NCBI RefSeq assembly: GCF_025666195.1
Contig: NZ_CP102592.1
Span: 4,402,001-4,466,000, forward strand
Length of the DNA: 64,000 nucleotides
Direction: 5' to 3'
Source of the DNA: Xanthomonas sp. CFBP 8443
GTDB lineage: Bacteria > Pseudomonadota > Gammaproteobacteria > Xanthomonadales > Xanthomonadaceae
How positions within the stretch are numbered: position 1 is the stretch's first letter; each line of letters opens with the position of its first letter. The position numbers were made by a program, and so were the translations under genes. The notes under the pieces were generated by a model. That model saw only the letters and a program-made list of their open reading frames with translations, was not told where the DNA came from and made no database searches. Positions 9,301 through 17,145 of the stretch are shown here, piece after piece.

Positions 9301-11120
9301 ATGCCGTTGCCGGTCAGCGGTTCGATCGAGCCGCCGGAGCCGCCGGTACAGGCGTTGTTGAGCAGGTTGGCCGAGGAGCTGCGCGCACGCGTCAGCAGCT
9401 GCAGGGTCGGCGCCTGCGCGCCCACCGCCAACGGCAGCGAACCGGCGCCGAGGTCGCAGGTCACGTGCTGCACGCTGGAGCCGCTGTAGGCCTGGTCTAC
9501 GGAACAGGTCCACGCGCCGCTGGCGAACGGCACGCCCGGCTGCGCCACGCTGCCGTCCGGCTGCAACAGCTCTTCGCCGGTGGCCAGCGTATCCACCGTC
9601 TGCACCTGGCCGGTGGCCGGGCGCGGACCCATGTTACGCACGACGATGGTGCTGGTCATGCGGCTGTCCAGATCGCTGCCGATACCGCTCCACACCGGCA
9701 CCAGCGCCGGGGTCTTGGTCTTCTGCATCGACAGGTCGGCACCGTCGGCGAGCACGGTGAAGGTGGTGCTGCCGGTGTTGTCGGCGCTGTTCGCATCCGG
9801 GGTGTCGGAGCTGGCGGTGGCGCTGTTGGTGACGTCGCCGCTGCTGTTGGTGCCGGACGCCGGCACCGTGCTCTCGATGGTGAAATCGGCCACGGCGCCG
9901 ACCGCCAGGCTGCCGTTCAACGCGCAGGTGCGGGTGGCGTTGCCATTGCTGTTGGTGCAGGTCCAGCCGGCCGGCACGGTGCCGCCGGTGGCCAGGAAGC
10001 CGGTGGGCAGGTTGTCCACGAAGCGCGGATTGAGCGCGGCGCTCGGGCCCTGGTTACGGACCTGGATATTGAAGGTGACCGGCTGGCCGGAGATCGCCGG
10101 CGAGGGGTTGACGCTCTTGCTCAGCGCCAGGTCGGCGCCGGCGTTGACCGTGGTGGTCACGCTGCCGGTGTTGTTGTCGGGCAGCGGATCCGGCGTGGAG
10201 CCGGCCTCCACGCGCGCGGTGTTGACGATGTTGCCGCTGGCCGCGGTGACGCGGGCGCGGAAGGTGAAGCTGCTGCTGCCGCCGTTGGCCAGCGCACCGG
10301 CGTGGGTGGCGGTCATGGTGCCGCTATTGAAGGTCCAGCCGCTGCCGCTGAAGCTGTTGGCCACGTACTGCACCGCGGCCGGCAACGTGTCGACCACGGT
10401 GAAGCCGGCCGAGGCGCTGGGCCCGGCGTTGCGCACGGTGACGGTATAGGTGACCTCGGCGCCGGCGACGACCGGGTTCGGCGTGGCGGTCTTCTCCACG
10501 CTCAGGTCGCCCGCCGATTCCAGCGTGGTCGCTTCCAGGCGGCGGTTGTTGGCGGCATTGCTGTCGCCGGCGAAGAACGCGTCGCCATCGAGCAGCGAGG
10601 CGATCGGCGTGCTTGCCGCCGGCAGGCCGGGTTCAACGCCGATCGCGCCGCGGATCTCGATCGTGCCCGGGGCCAGGCCGACCGTGCTCACCGGCAGCTG
10701 GAAAGTCACCGGCGCGCCGTTGGAAGAGAAGGTGCCGACCAGGGTGCCGACCCGGCACTCGATGCGCTGCGGGTTGCCGGCGGCGACGCTGCAGGTGGCC
10801 GGCAGCGGTGCGCCGGCTTGGGCGCCGGCGGGCAGATCGAAGATCACCACCGCGTTGTTGACCGTATCGGCGGCGCTGTTCTCGACGGTGACGCTGTAGA
10901 CCACGGTGCCGCCGGCCGGCGTCGGATCGTAACCGGTGTCGGACAGGTTGGTGATCTGCAGGTCCGCGGCCGCCGCCAGCGCAGGCGCGGCCAGCAGCAA
11001 CACGGCCATCATCAGCCGCAGGCTTCGCCCCGGCAACGCCGGAACGCGGTGGTCGCCGCAGGCGACACGCGCCCACGCCCGCAATGCAGCCATGCGGCTG
11101 CCGCGCATCAGATAAGTCAT
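3375..11120 (-). CDS. Giant DUF11 / SdrD-B-like repeat surface protein
   Basis: This encodes about 2581 aa. The ATG at 11120 was chosen because a GGGGAGAGAGAGG stretch precedes it; an in-frame TTG at 11138 is the alternative. A long N-region ends in a hydrophobic signal segment (LMMAVLLLAAPALA). About ten DUF11-type units follow (for example VTYTVTVRNAGPSAS, SYTLTVTNNGPDSTT, TYTISVRNIGPRPT). In the second half there are at least four SdrD/Cna-B-like units with acidic, calcium-loop-like starts (GQVWRDDDNDGVIDPTETG, GRVYYDNDDNGVVGSDETG). The C-terminus has a cysteine-containing unit (CVLGKVFVDCNVNHVQD). Such proteins are usually secreted or surface-attached; an adhesive role is inference. No sortase motif is visible, as expected in a Gram-negative. 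It overlaps the downstream barrel gene by 4 bp. Confidence 0.85.
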   Translation of the reverse strand: MTYLMRGSRMAALRAWARVACGDHRVPALPGRSLRLMMAVLLLAAPALAAAADLQITNLSDTGYDPTPAGGTVVYSVTVENSAADTVNNAVVIFDLPAGAQAGAPLPATCSVAAGNPQRIECRVGTLVGTFSSNGAPVTFQLPVSTVGLAPGTIEIRGAIGVEPGLPAASTPIASLLDGDAFFAGDSNAANNRRLEATTLESAGDLSVEKTATPNPVVAGAEVTYTVTVRNAGPSASAGFTVVDTLPAAVQYVANSFSGSGWTFNSGTMTATHAGALANGGSSSFTFRARVTAASGNIVNTARVEAGSTPDPLPDNNTGSVTTTVNAGADLALSKSVNPSPAISGQPVTFNIQVRNQGPSAALNPRFVDNLPTGFLATGGTVPAGWTCTNSNGNATRTCALNGSLAVGAVADFTIESTVPASGTNSSGDVTNSATASSDTPDANSADNTGSTTFTVLADGADLSMQKTKTPALVPVWSGIGSDLDSRMTSTIVVRNMGPRPATGQVQTVDTLATGEELLQPDGSVAQPGVPFASGAWTCSVDQAYSGSSVQHVTCDLGAGSLPLAVGAQAPTLQLLTRARSSSANLLNNACTGGSGGSIEPLTGNGIDRDPETDNDCSGAGTRTTDERADLAIAKQTNGVGAADNVLAANQDTLSYTLTVTNNGPDSTTGVVVNDTVPGFVNGRTQITVTTTPAGWNCAINGASVVCRSGTTALANGATAQIVIQVQRALFDSFNQAAGTCGGTAISGAFCNTAGVGIDAAVAGSVGELNGNNNQASDWIRIARVANVATTAKTISSGTPGRAGVNTTYVMSYINRGPSTVPGVIFRDVFTLPANDSGFVLVSAQRTGAGTRACTATAGAGVTVTVDAGGTSYANPTGAPAQVTVQCPALPSLTNEQTETLQVVIRPNVNSGNTGRQFDNIADFVVDIDGDGTGDATAGTDGDGNTYDFNTDTSDDSKSAQLPFEAGQVDLITNKVDTGFTGGVDPLGYDETNPTANLITYRITIRNNGPSVATDVRLADSFTPPSGRTVTFIGASATPTGTFDPAACSVTSGSNPTVGAVQVLNCLMPGIGFSNNVAGVVASGQTSTLYLRYRYDTPPGAAGDTVSNLAQATSAEADSNTANNDASQETTIRASADVGVSKHVITTAPDADPDAALPANATSVGLRQPFFYVIDGINNGPGASLSRDRSGTSPLNGTGTVVSDTLPAGLVVVGQVTWQKKGPIPGGGGGEVPNGTGSCTQASATLTCNLGDVTVGGKLRIVVPVRWDTYPGASAINNTATITTEQVDRVPPNNTSTVPILVTRASLAGTVFEDRDRAGGNGGVRQNGEPGIAGVTIVLTGTDAYGNTVNRSTTTAADGSYSFDNLSAAGAGGYTLTQTQPTGYRNGPVDPPVAGASAPSLGGTYAAGSPNSSYTTVPVGATDAAVRYDFPEVRRPSLSGRVYADLNFNNVRDGGDPAIAGATVELLDATTGAVLATTSTDGNGAYRFDDLDPTLTYSVREPLPAGQYSNRPSAINPGQIGGAACTPGSCVAGTAVAAPGGPDAATTDRISQIQLGAGLDGTEFNFGENPSGSAIQGQVWRDDDNDGVIDPTETGLADVDVVLTGTDQNGQAVNLTTKTDATGNYSFIGLLPGTYTVTEPTQPTGTLNGKTVPGDKGGTATDVVTTPSAIATIVLGANQLGQHYDFGEVQAASLSGRVYYDNDDNGVVGSDETGIGNVRVVLTGTDDLGAAVQLTVQTDAQGRYRFENLRPGTYTVTEPDQPADTRNGITTAGTVGGATRGVATPRETVPSAISAVVLAPGAQSIDNNFGEIANTPDLVVSKIADPVKFTVNNTATYTISVRNIGPRPTAGVYQVQDRLPPGVTLAALPTGSGWTCAGAVGADRFSCDASTLIAPGQTASDRIQVQVAVGAAAATGNPVNNAVLVQGGGEDAAHSPTPTERGAFDGDVTQLPVCDPAITQNACRLPTQVQLAASVTGTVWFDVGNDDTLLDGGDRRLPNWIVELVDPTSGQVVKTTLSAADGSYRFGDVIPGQKWHIRFRDPSSGVIWAFPVSGETASGAAAPCAADAAISNGSTSSCRVSDGGISQLEVVLKAGENLPQQSLPVDPSGVVYDAVTRDPVPGAIVTLAPVGVCAGYDPATSLLNTQAGGYRIEGNAVSMTVGNDGYYQFLFGPAAPARCEFQLTVTPPGGYVFVSTLIPAEGNSLSPPGAVGSNYQVQPNALAPTGPVGTATQYYLRLFAGSATAGIVHNHIPLDTAVATGLAITKTGDRQTAEVGDTVQYTITIRQTAGSPLQMVNVVDRLPRGFTYIDGTARANGVAVPEPLGKPGPTLGFSAGPIQVGQQIALTYRVRIGVGAQQGDGINRAQAHGCSIAGGCLDPVSLQPRSGALPSNQAQYRVRVTGGVFTEEGCVLGKVFVDCNVNHVQDREEIGIPGVRLYFEDGTWVISDSEGKYSYCGLPPQSHTLKVDASTLPQGARLTTSSNRNLGDADSLFIDLKNGELHRADFIEGSCSNPVLEQVKARRTQGEVRAPETETGNAPLRFSSKPTRAPQQATDSAAQSPIVKPRGTPPPDVTVPAEVQP

Positions 11121-11740
11121 GTGCCTCTCTCTCCCCAAGCATCCAAACCGGACCCACGAATCGGCGCCCCAGGCCTAAGCCGTGCGGGGCGCGCTGCGAT
11201 CGGGATCGGAACCCACTCCGAAAGCGCAGGCTGGGCCTGCCGGTGTGGTGGCGCGGATTCTGCGCAGGCGGGTGCAGGCAGTCAGTAGCAGCGGTTCGCG
11301 TTCGCTCTCACTTCCTCACGCGCGCAACGAGACGGATGCCGCAACCGCAATGGGACGCCCTCGTTATTGGGCTGTGACGAAAGAATGGACGTCGGCGCAG
11401 CCGGCGAAACCCGCCAATCTGTCTACCGATCGCGCAAGCGTCGGATCCGCGGCCCATGCGCGAATGCGGGACATCTGGGAGACATCCTGGGGACATTGCG
11501 CGATTGGAGAGCGGCGCATCGGCGGTGCCAACGTGCGGGTGGTGGTGCGGTGGCGGCGCGGCAGGCGGCAGGCGGTCCAATGCGCGCAGCCGCCCGGATG
11601 CCGAACACGGCACTTCGAAGGGATACGCTCGGGCGCACCGGGCTGCGGCGGCTCGGCTCCCTGCGGGAGATAGCCCCAGTCCTTACCGGCCGCACACGCG
11701 CCCAGGCACGGCGCGGCCTATCCCGACCGGGCCGGCAGCC
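11121..11740. other. Intergenic region upstream of the DUF11 operon
   Basis: This gap of about 620 bp separates the response regulator stop from the DUF11 gene start. I see no convincing gene; ORFs in several frames have arginine/proline-rich translations typical of shadow frames. It contains three GACAT-type direct repeats (11470-11497) described separately. Confidence 0.5.
11470..11497. promoter_or_regulatory. Putative response-regulator site: three direct repeats with 11-bp period
   Basis: GACATC at 11470 and 11481 and GACATT at 11492 are spaced exactly 11 bp apart, one helical turn, as in tandem OmpR/PhoB-family binding sites. A similar triple lies upstream of the kinase gene at 14021-14048. 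Assignment to the neighbouring regulator is inference. The site is about 350 bp from the DUF11 start codon, which is rather far. Confidence 0.45.
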
Positions 11741-12457
11741 CTACGCCGCCTCGCCCAGCAGATACCCCTGCCCGCGCACGGCGCGCAGCGGCAGCGTCGC
11801 CGCGGTCGCGGCCGTCACCCGTGCGCGCAGCCGGTGCACCAGCACCTCCAGGCGGTGCGGATCAAAATCCCACGGCGCATCGGTGACCGCGGCGATCAGC
11901 GTGTCGCGGTCGACCGGCGCGCCGCGCTGCGCGAACAGCGTCTTCAACAGACCACGCTCGGCCTCGGTCAGCGCCAGCGTCCGCGCGCCCGGCGCGAACA
12001 GCGTCCAGCCGTCGTCGCTCAGCCGCCAGTCCTGCACGGTCGGCGCCGCAGACGGTGCCGCGGGCTGCAGGCGCCGACGCAGGTTGGCCAGCGCCGCGAT
12101 CAGCAGCTCCACGTCCAGCGGCTTGACCAGGTACAGGTCCGCGCCCTGCATCAGGCCGCGGGTCATGTCGGTGTTCGCGCCGCGGCCGGTCAGCATCACG
12201 ATGCCCGCCTGCGGCACGATCTGCCGCAGATAGCGCGCCACCGAATAGCCGTCTTCGCCCGGCAGCCCGACGTCCAGCACCACCAGATCGCAGACATCGC
12301 CCAGCAGGTGCCGGTACAACGCCTCGGCGCTGCCGAAGCCGAGCACCTGGGCGCCTTCGTGGCGCAGTTCGTCGACCACGATCGCGCGCAGTTCGGGATC
12401 GTCCTCGACCACCGCGATCCGCACCCCGGCCAGCACCAGCCCCGGCGACGCCGTCAT
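11741..12457 (-). CDS. OmpR-family response regulator
   Basis: This 238-aa protein has a receiver domain (residues 12-120) with acidic pocket VEDD (17-20), phospho-acceptor Asp62 (VVLDVGLPGEDG), Thr90 and Lys112 (VKPLD). A winged-helix DNA-binding domain follows (about 160-235; LTEAERGLLKTLF, VHRLRARV, RAVRGQGYLL). The ATG at 12457 was chosen because the receiver fold begins just after it; upstream in-frame codons belong to the kinase reading region. It lies 71 bp downstream of the kinase gene on the same strand and is presumably co-transcribed. The DUF11 surface operon follows downstream, and shared direct repeats suggest that it is a target. Confidence 0.88.
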   Translation of the reverse strand: MTASPGLVLAGVRIAVVEDDPELRAIVVDELRHEGAQVLGFGSAEALYRHLLGDVCDLVVLDVGLPGEDGYSVARYLRQIVPQAGIVMLTGRGANTDMTRGLMQGADLYLVKPLDVELLIAALANLRRRLQPAAPSAAPTVQDWRLSDDGWTLFAPGARTLALTEAERGLLKTLFAQRGAPVDRDTLIAAVTDAPWDFDPHRLEVLVHRLRARVTAATAATLPLRAVRGQGYLLGEAA

Positions 12458-12528
12458 CGCCGGCACGTCCCTGACGGCGCCAGCCACGCATACGCGGCGC
12501 CCTGCAAACGGCAAGCACACGCCACGCG

Positions 12529-13932
12529 CTAGCCCTCCACGCCTTTCGCGCCCGCCAGCGCGGGCGGCTGCGCCTGCCCATGCGGGAAGCTCAGCACGAA
12601 CGCGGCACCGGCACCGGTCTCGGCGTCGACCCAGATGCGCGCGCCATGCCGCTGCATCAGCCCGTTGGCCATCGCCAGGCCGAGCCCGGTGCCATGGCCG
12701 ACCGGCTTGGTGGTGAAGAACGGCTCGAAGATCTTTTCGCGCAGGGCCGCGGGAATGCCCGGGCCGGTATCGCGGCACTGCAGCCAGGCTTCGCCGCCGA
12801 CGCGCCGGCCGTGCAGGGTCACGGTGCCGCCGTGTTCCATCGCATCGTCGGCATTGGCGACCAGGTTAAGCAGGATCAACTCCAGCTGCTGCCGGTCGAA
12901 ATGCACCTGCAGCCCGGGCGGCACCTGCACCTCCAGCGCGATGCCGGGCTTGAGCGCCTGCTTCAGCAGCGGCCGCAACGTCGCCACCAGTTCGCCGAGA
13001 TCCAGCGTCTCGGCCTGGGTCTCGTCCTGGCGGCTGAAGCTGAGCAACTTCGCGCTGAGCGCGGTGGCGCGCCTGGCCGCCGACTCGACCCCGTCGAACG
13101 CCGCGGCGATCGCCGGCGCGTCGCCGGCGCGGCGTCCCTGGCGCACGTAGCCCAGCACCAGGCTCAGCAGATGGTTGAAATCGTGGTTGAGGCCGGAGGC
13201 GAGCCGCGCCACCGCCTCCACCTTCTTCGCGTTCACCAGCTGGTCTTCGATCCGCTGCCGCTCCTCCACTTCGCGCCGCAGCGTGTCGTGCGCGAGACCG
13301 AGTTGCTCGGCGCGTACCTGCACCTCGCGCAGGCTCTGCCGCAACGCGGCCGAGGTGCGGTCCAGCACCACCGCGATCAGCAGGAAGATGACGCCGCTGA
13401 TGACCGCATCGCCGATGACGTCCTGCGGCTCGCCATTGCCGATGTCCACATAGGTCCCGAGCGCGAACGACAGCGCGACGGCGGCGAACATCGTCCACAG
13501 CGCCGGCCGCCCCACCGCCAGCGCGGCGATCGCCATCGGCACCACCAGCACCGGCTGCTCGAAGCGTTGCCCACCGAATCCGCTGGCGGCGTGGCTGGCC
13601 AGGACCGAGATCGCGAACACGCCCAACATCTGGTAGGCGGCCCAGCGGAAGCGGCCGAAACGGATCAGCACCACGCCCAGCAGCGCGACCGCGCTGAACA
13701 GCGCGCTCAACGCCAGGCTGGTCAGTTCGCCGGGACGCCACGCCACCGGCACCGCGATCGCGCGATACAGCCACGCAGCGACAGGCAAGGTCCCGAACAG
13801 CAACAGCACCACCTGGAACATCGGCGCATTGCGCAGATCCACCGGGTCGGCGATCGGCACCGCACGCAGCCATCTGGCCGGGCCGTGCAGCACTCGTTTG
13901 AACGTCCCACCGCCTTGCATCAGCACCGCCAA
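12529..13932 (-). CDS. Sensor histidine kinase (membrane-bound)
   Basis: This is 467 aa with several N-terminal membrane segments (about 40-60, 70-90, 100-115, 128-165, 175-190) and no large periplasmic domain. A coiled-coil linker leads to the dimerisation box GLNHDFNHLL with phospho-acceptor His250. The ATPase domain has N box NLVANADDAM, G1 DTGPGIP and G2 GTGLGLA. The start is uncertain. TTG at 13932 is preceded by GGGAGGAGCGG, GTG at 13926 has better spacing, and ATG at 13920 is only five residues in. The H-box resembles hybrid/NtrB-like kinases (HDFN) although the partner is an OmpR-type regulator encoded just downstream. Confidence 0.85.
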   Translation of the reverse strand: MAVLMQGGGTFKRVLHGPARWLRAVPIADPVDLRNAPMFQVVLLLFGTLPVAAWLYRAIAVPVAWRPGELTSLALSALFSAVALLGVVLIRFGRFRWAAYQMLGVFAISVLASHAASGFGGQRFEQPVLVVPMAIAALAVGRPALWTMFAAVALSFALGTYVDIGNGEPQDVIGDAVISGVIFLLIAVVLDRTSAALRQSLREVQVRAEQLGLAHDTLRREVEERQRIEDQLVNAKKVEAVARLASGLNHDFNHLLSLVLGYVRQGRRAGDAPAIAAAFDGVESAARRATALSAKLLSFSRQDETQAETLDLGELVATLRPLLKQALKPGIALEVQVPPGLQVHFDRQQLELILLNLVANADDAMEHGGTVTLHGRRVGGEAWLQCRDTGPGIPAALREKIFEPFFTTKPVGHGTGLGLAMANGLMQRHGARIWVDAETGAGAAFVLSFPHGQAQPPALAGAKGVEG

Positions 13933-14373
13933 CCGCTCCTCCCTCGCACCCCTGCATGCCCAGTATGCGACGATTGCGTAGCGGACGCATCTTCGCGCTC
14001 ATCGCACGCGCGCGATCGCCGTCATCTTGGCGACATGCGGCCGCATGCAGGCGCACGCGCCATGTCGCGGCGCAGGGCATGGTAACGGTATTGCGCAGCG
14101 TCAGCGGCCGGTGTGCGGCAACCCGCAGACGCATTTTCTGCCGTTGCGACGCGGCGACGTCGTGCGCTCGCCGCTCGGCCATGCGGCGCTGCTGGCACGA
14201 CATCTCTTTCAGCTGATCAGCAGCCTCGGCAGCGCCGCCTTCGCTGCATCGCCGCGCTTGGTGCCCTTCGCCATGACCACCGAACGCCGACGTCCATCGG
14301 TGCCCATGACTTGTTGCACGCGGCGGGCGCGCAGCGTTGAGGTGCAATCGCACTCCTGCTGCAGGAGTCCGCC
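13933..14373. other. Divergent intergenic region (kinase / SnoaL-like gene)
   Basis: About 440 bp without a credible gene. It must hold the promoters of the minus-strand kinase operon and of the plus-strand gene at 14374. The only structure I can support is the GTCATC/GACATG/GCATGC direct-repeat triple at 14021-14048. Confidence 0.5.
14021..14048. promoter_or_regulatory. Putative response-regulator site upstream of the kinase-regulator operon
   Basis: GTCATC (14021), GACATG (14032) and GCATGC (14043) are spaced 11 bp apart, about 90-115 bp upstream of the kinase start. The pattern matches the triple at 11470-11497 in period and roughly in sequence, which fits autoregulation plus control of the DUF11 operon. 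Confidence 0.4.
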
Positions 14374-15126
14374 ATGTCCCTTCGCCATCTTGCGCTGTGC
14401 GCGCTGCTGGGCCTGAGCGGCGCCGCCGCGGCGGCCGACGACGAAGCGGCGGTGCGCGCCGCCGATGCGCGCTACTGGCAGGCCTACAACGCCTGCGACA
14501 TGCGCACGATGGGCGAACTGCTCACCGACGACGTGGAGTTCTACCACGACAAGACCGGCCTGACCGCATCGAAGGCGGCGGTGCTGCGATCCTTGCGCGA
14601 TGGCCCCTGCGCCGACCCGGCGATGCACCTGCGTCGCGACGCGGCCGCCGGCGACGTGCAGTTCCATCCGCTGGCCGGCGGCTTCGCGCTGCTGGCGGGC
14701 ACGCATCGCTTCCACGTGCAGCGCAACGGCGAGCCCGAGCGCCTGGACGGGCAGGCCGAATTCACCAATCTCTGGCAGTCGGTGGACGGACATTGGCGCA
14801 TGCGCCGCATCTACAGCTACGCGCACGCCGCGGCGGCGTACGTGCCGCCCACCACGCAGCTGCGCCTGGCACCCGAGGTCCTGGCCGGCTACGCCGGCGA
14901 CTATCGCGGCGCGCGCGTGGGCGACATCCGCGTCGCCGTGGAAGGCGACCACCTGAAGCTCAGCGCCGGCGCACTGGTGGTGACCCTGCACGCCGAATCG
15001 CCGACCCGCTTCTTTGCCATGGAACGCGACCTGCGCTTCGTGTTCGCGCCGGCGGCGGACACGGGCACACGCCGGTTGACCGTGTACGAGAACGGCGCCG
15101 TGGTCGAGACCGCGCAGGCGCGGTGA
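14374..15126 (+). CDS. Exported SnoaL/NTF2-like (DUF4440-type) protein
   Basis: This 250-aa protein has a signal peptide (residues 1-20, HLALCALLGLSGAAAAA). An NTF2-like domain follows (about 22-150), with the typical start AAVRAADARYWQAYNACDMRTMGELLTDDVEFYHDKTG split across conserved blocks (AADARYWQAYN, LTDDVEFYHD) and an end motif HWRMRRIYSY. Residues 155-250 form a second small beta-rich domain like those following SnoaL or beta-lactamase domains (GYAGDYRGARVG). CAGGAG lies about 8 nt before the ATG. A catalytic role cannot be assigned; such proteins are often periplasmic small-ligand binders or hydrolase-like. Confidence 0.75.
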   Translation: MSLRHLALCALLGLSGAAAAADDEAAVRAADARYWQAYNACDMRTMGELLTDDVEFYHDKTGLTASKAAVLRSLRDGPCADPAMHLRRDAAAGDVQFHPLAGGFALLAGTHRFHVQRNGEPERLDGQAEFTNLWQSVDGHWRMRRIYSYAHAAAAYVPPTTQLRLAPEVLAGYAGDYRGARVGDIRVAVEGDHLKLSAGALVVTLHAESPTRFFAMERDLRFVFAPAADTGTRRLTVYENGAVVETAQAR

Positions 15127-15238
15127 CGCAGCCGCAGTAGCGCCGGGGCGCCGCTGCGCGAAGTCCAGCATCCGTTGACGACAACGAGATCGCCACGCAG
15201 GCGTAGCAGGCGCGCGCCGCCTTCGCCCGTCGCGGCCG

Positions 15239-15709
15239 TCATGGCCGATGCAGCACTGACACCTCGATGAAGTCGGCCGAGCTTCTTTTCAGGTAGACCT
15301 GATACGTGCCGTGTCCGGCAACCGGCACATCGAAATTGTCGCCCGGCGCCAGCCCTGCCCGCTCGACCGGCGCACCCTCGCGTGGCGTCGCCCGCAACCG
15401 CGTCCCCGCGCCGTCCTCGCCGCGCGTCGCGTTGGTCACCGTCAGCGCGCCATCCCAGAGGACGCGGCTGTCGCCCGGCAACAAGCCGAACGCGATCAAT
15501 GGCGAACTGGGCGCCGGCTTGCAAGCGGCGGCCTGCGCTTCGGCCAGGCGCCGTTCCAGCGGCTTGACCTCCACGTACTGCACGAACCCGTAGGTGCCGC
15601 CGACCAGCACCAGCACCGCCGACACCTCGGCGGCGGCGCGCTTGAACGACAACGTCTGCCACCATTTCTGCGCAGGTGGTTGCGGCGCCTGTCGGTTGGT
15701 TCGGGCCAT
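15239..15709 (-). CDS. Single-pass membrane protein of unknown function
   Basis: This 156-aa protein has a basic, proline-rich cytoplasmic start, one transmembrane helix (about 30-47, VSAVLVLVGGTYGFVQYV), a short alanine-rich helix (PLERRLAEAQAAACKPAP), and a beta-rich extracytoplasmic domain with LPGDSRVLWDGALTVTNATR. The composition matches a real coding frame of this genome. No family is recognised, and neighbours give no functional hint. Confidence 0.65.
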   Translation of the reverse strand: MARTNRQAPQPPAQKWWQTLSFKRAAAEVSAVLVLVGGTYGFVQYVEVKPLERRLAEAQAAACKPAPSSPLIAFGLLPGDSRVLWDGALTVTNATRGEDGAGTRLRATPREGAPVERAGLAPGDNFDVPVAGHGTYQVYLKRSSADFIEVSVLHRP

Positions 15710-16189
15710 ACGCCACGCTATCGGCGCCGCGCGGGGTTGTCTGCCAGCAACGCTTGCGCTGCCGATCGCGGAGCCGTTCGTCTACATGGCGATCCGCCAC
15801 AGCGCGCACGCCGCTCGAAGCATTGGAATCGCACCGATCTCACATGGTGCCGCCGCCACGGCGAATCCAAGACGCGGCTCCAGCTACTTCGACAGGGCGC
15901 TACGTCTTGCGCCACGCACACGGCAATGCAGCCGGTTTGGAAATTGGGAATTCGATCCTGCGGCGCACGCTCGGCCGCCTGGAACCAGGCGCGGACCATG
16001 TCGCCGATCGCGCCGCGCACGATCACACGTCGCCGATGCTGCGCCGCAACTTGACGCGGCGAGAGCGCTTGGCGAACCTTGGCGTGTACTTTCGAAATAA
16101 TTTTCGCAATCCGAAACACGCTTGTCAAGCGACACCATCCGGCCGGTTCGGCAAGCTGGCGACGTACGACGGCCACCAGGGATGTGCAG
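15710..16189. other. Intergenic region upstream of the iclR-type gene
   Basis: This gap of about 480 bp holds divergent promoters. Its right end (about 16080-16120) is conspicuously AT-rich for this genome and contains overlapping CGAAA/TTTCG palindromes. No credible gene is seen in the rest. Confidence 0.5.
16093..16116. promoter_or_regulatory. Candidate IclR-family operator (overlapping palindromes)
   Basis: CGAAA-TAAT-TTTCG (16093-16106) overlaps TTTCG-CAATC-CGAAA (16102-16116). The first resembles the published E. coli IclR consensus TGGAAATNATTTCCA in its GAAAT-ATTT core. It lies about 75-95 bp upstream of the IclR-type gene, so autoregulation and control of the catabolic genes downstream is plausible. 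Confidence 0.5.
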
Positions 16190-17047
16190 ATGACCAAGAC
16201 GATTTCCCCAAGTGCATTGGACCCCGCCGCCGCCGACGGCGACGAGGCCGCGGCGGACAAGAAGCTGCGCAGCACCGTGCAGTCACTGGCGAAGGGCTTC
16301 CGGGTGCTCGAGGCGTTTTCCTCCGAGCACGAGGAACTGTCGCTGAGCCAGATCGCGGCGCTGGCCAGGCTCGACCCGGGAACCACGTTCCGCATGCTCA
16401 ACACGCTGGTCGAACTCGGCTACGTGAGCCGCATTCCCGAAAGCCGCCGCTTCCGGCTGACGCTGAAGGTGCTCGACCTCGGCTTCCACGCCATCGCCCG
16501 CCGCGACCTGCGCAGCGTGGTGCGCCCGTTGCTGCGCGCGCTGGTCAGCGATGTCAACGAAGCGGCCAGCTTCGCCGTGCTGCAGGGCCCGGACGTGCTC
16601 TACATCGAGCGGGTCCGCGCCGGCATCACCCGGCTGGGCGTGGATATCCGCATCGGCACCACCGTGCCCAGCACCCGCACCGCGATCGGCCTGGCCATGC
16701 TCGCGCACCTGTCGCCAGAGGAAGTGACCCGGGTGACGGGGGTGAACGTGCACGCACCGCACGCGCCGGAGATCGCCGCCATGCTCGGCACCTTCGAACG
16801 CATCCGCCGCGACCGCCACGTGATCCTCGACTCGATGCTGACCGAGGGACTGCGCGTGCTGGCGGTGCCGGTGCTGGATGCCGACGACTATCCGCTCGGC
16901 GCGATCAGCGTCGCCGCACCGTCGGTGCGCACCAGCCATGACGAACTGCTGCGCACCGCCCTGCAACCCACCCTGCTCGCGGCCAAGGACATCGCCTTCG
17001 CGATCCAGGCCAGCGGGAGTATCGCCGTGACCGCACCCAGCACCTGA
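16190..17047 (+). CDS. IclR-family transcriptional regulator
   Basis: This 285-aa protein has an N-terminal winged HTH (about 28-95; VQSLAKGFRVLEAF, LSLSQIAALARLDPGTTFRM, RRFRLTLKVLDLG) followed by the IclR effector-binding GAF-like domain (about 100-280; LYIERVRAG, IGTTVPSTRTAIG, RVLAVPVLDADDYPLGAISV). It has PcaU/PobR-like features. The start at 16190 was chosen over the in-frame ATG at 16079 because the HTH begins soon after and the upstream peptide is non-coding in character. It is followed in the same orientation by transporter, lyase and porin genes, and so is their likely regulator. Confidence 0.88.
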   Translation: MTKTISPSALDPAAADGDEAAADKKLRSTVQSLAKGFRVLEAFSSEHEELSLSQIAALARLDPGTTFRMLNTLVELGYVSRIPESRRFRLTLKVLDLGFHAIARRDLRSVVRPLLRALVSDVNEAASFAVLQGPDVLYIERVRAGITRLGVDIRIGTTVPSTRTAIGLAMLAHLSPEEVTRVTGVNVHAPHAPEIAAMLGTFERIRRDRHVILDSMLTEGLRVLAVPVLDADDYPLGAISVAAPSVRTSHDELLRTALQPTLLAAKDIAFAIQASGSIAVTAPST

Positions 17048-17145
17048 CCGCCCGGGCGCCCGCCCGGTTCCCCTGCAATCCGACCGCTTCGTGGACGCTC
17101 CGGCGCCCGCGCCGGGTTCTTCTTGTCCTGTGAGAGGCAGCAACG

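Noticed and set aside
3615..11288. Plus-strand ORF of more than 2500 codons antisense to the DUF11 gene
   Set aside because: Its translation is an Ala/Val/Gly/Arg/His-rich mirror of a GC-rich coding strand without domains; the minus strand shows clear DUF11 and SdrD-B repeats. Third-position GC bias explains the absence of stops.
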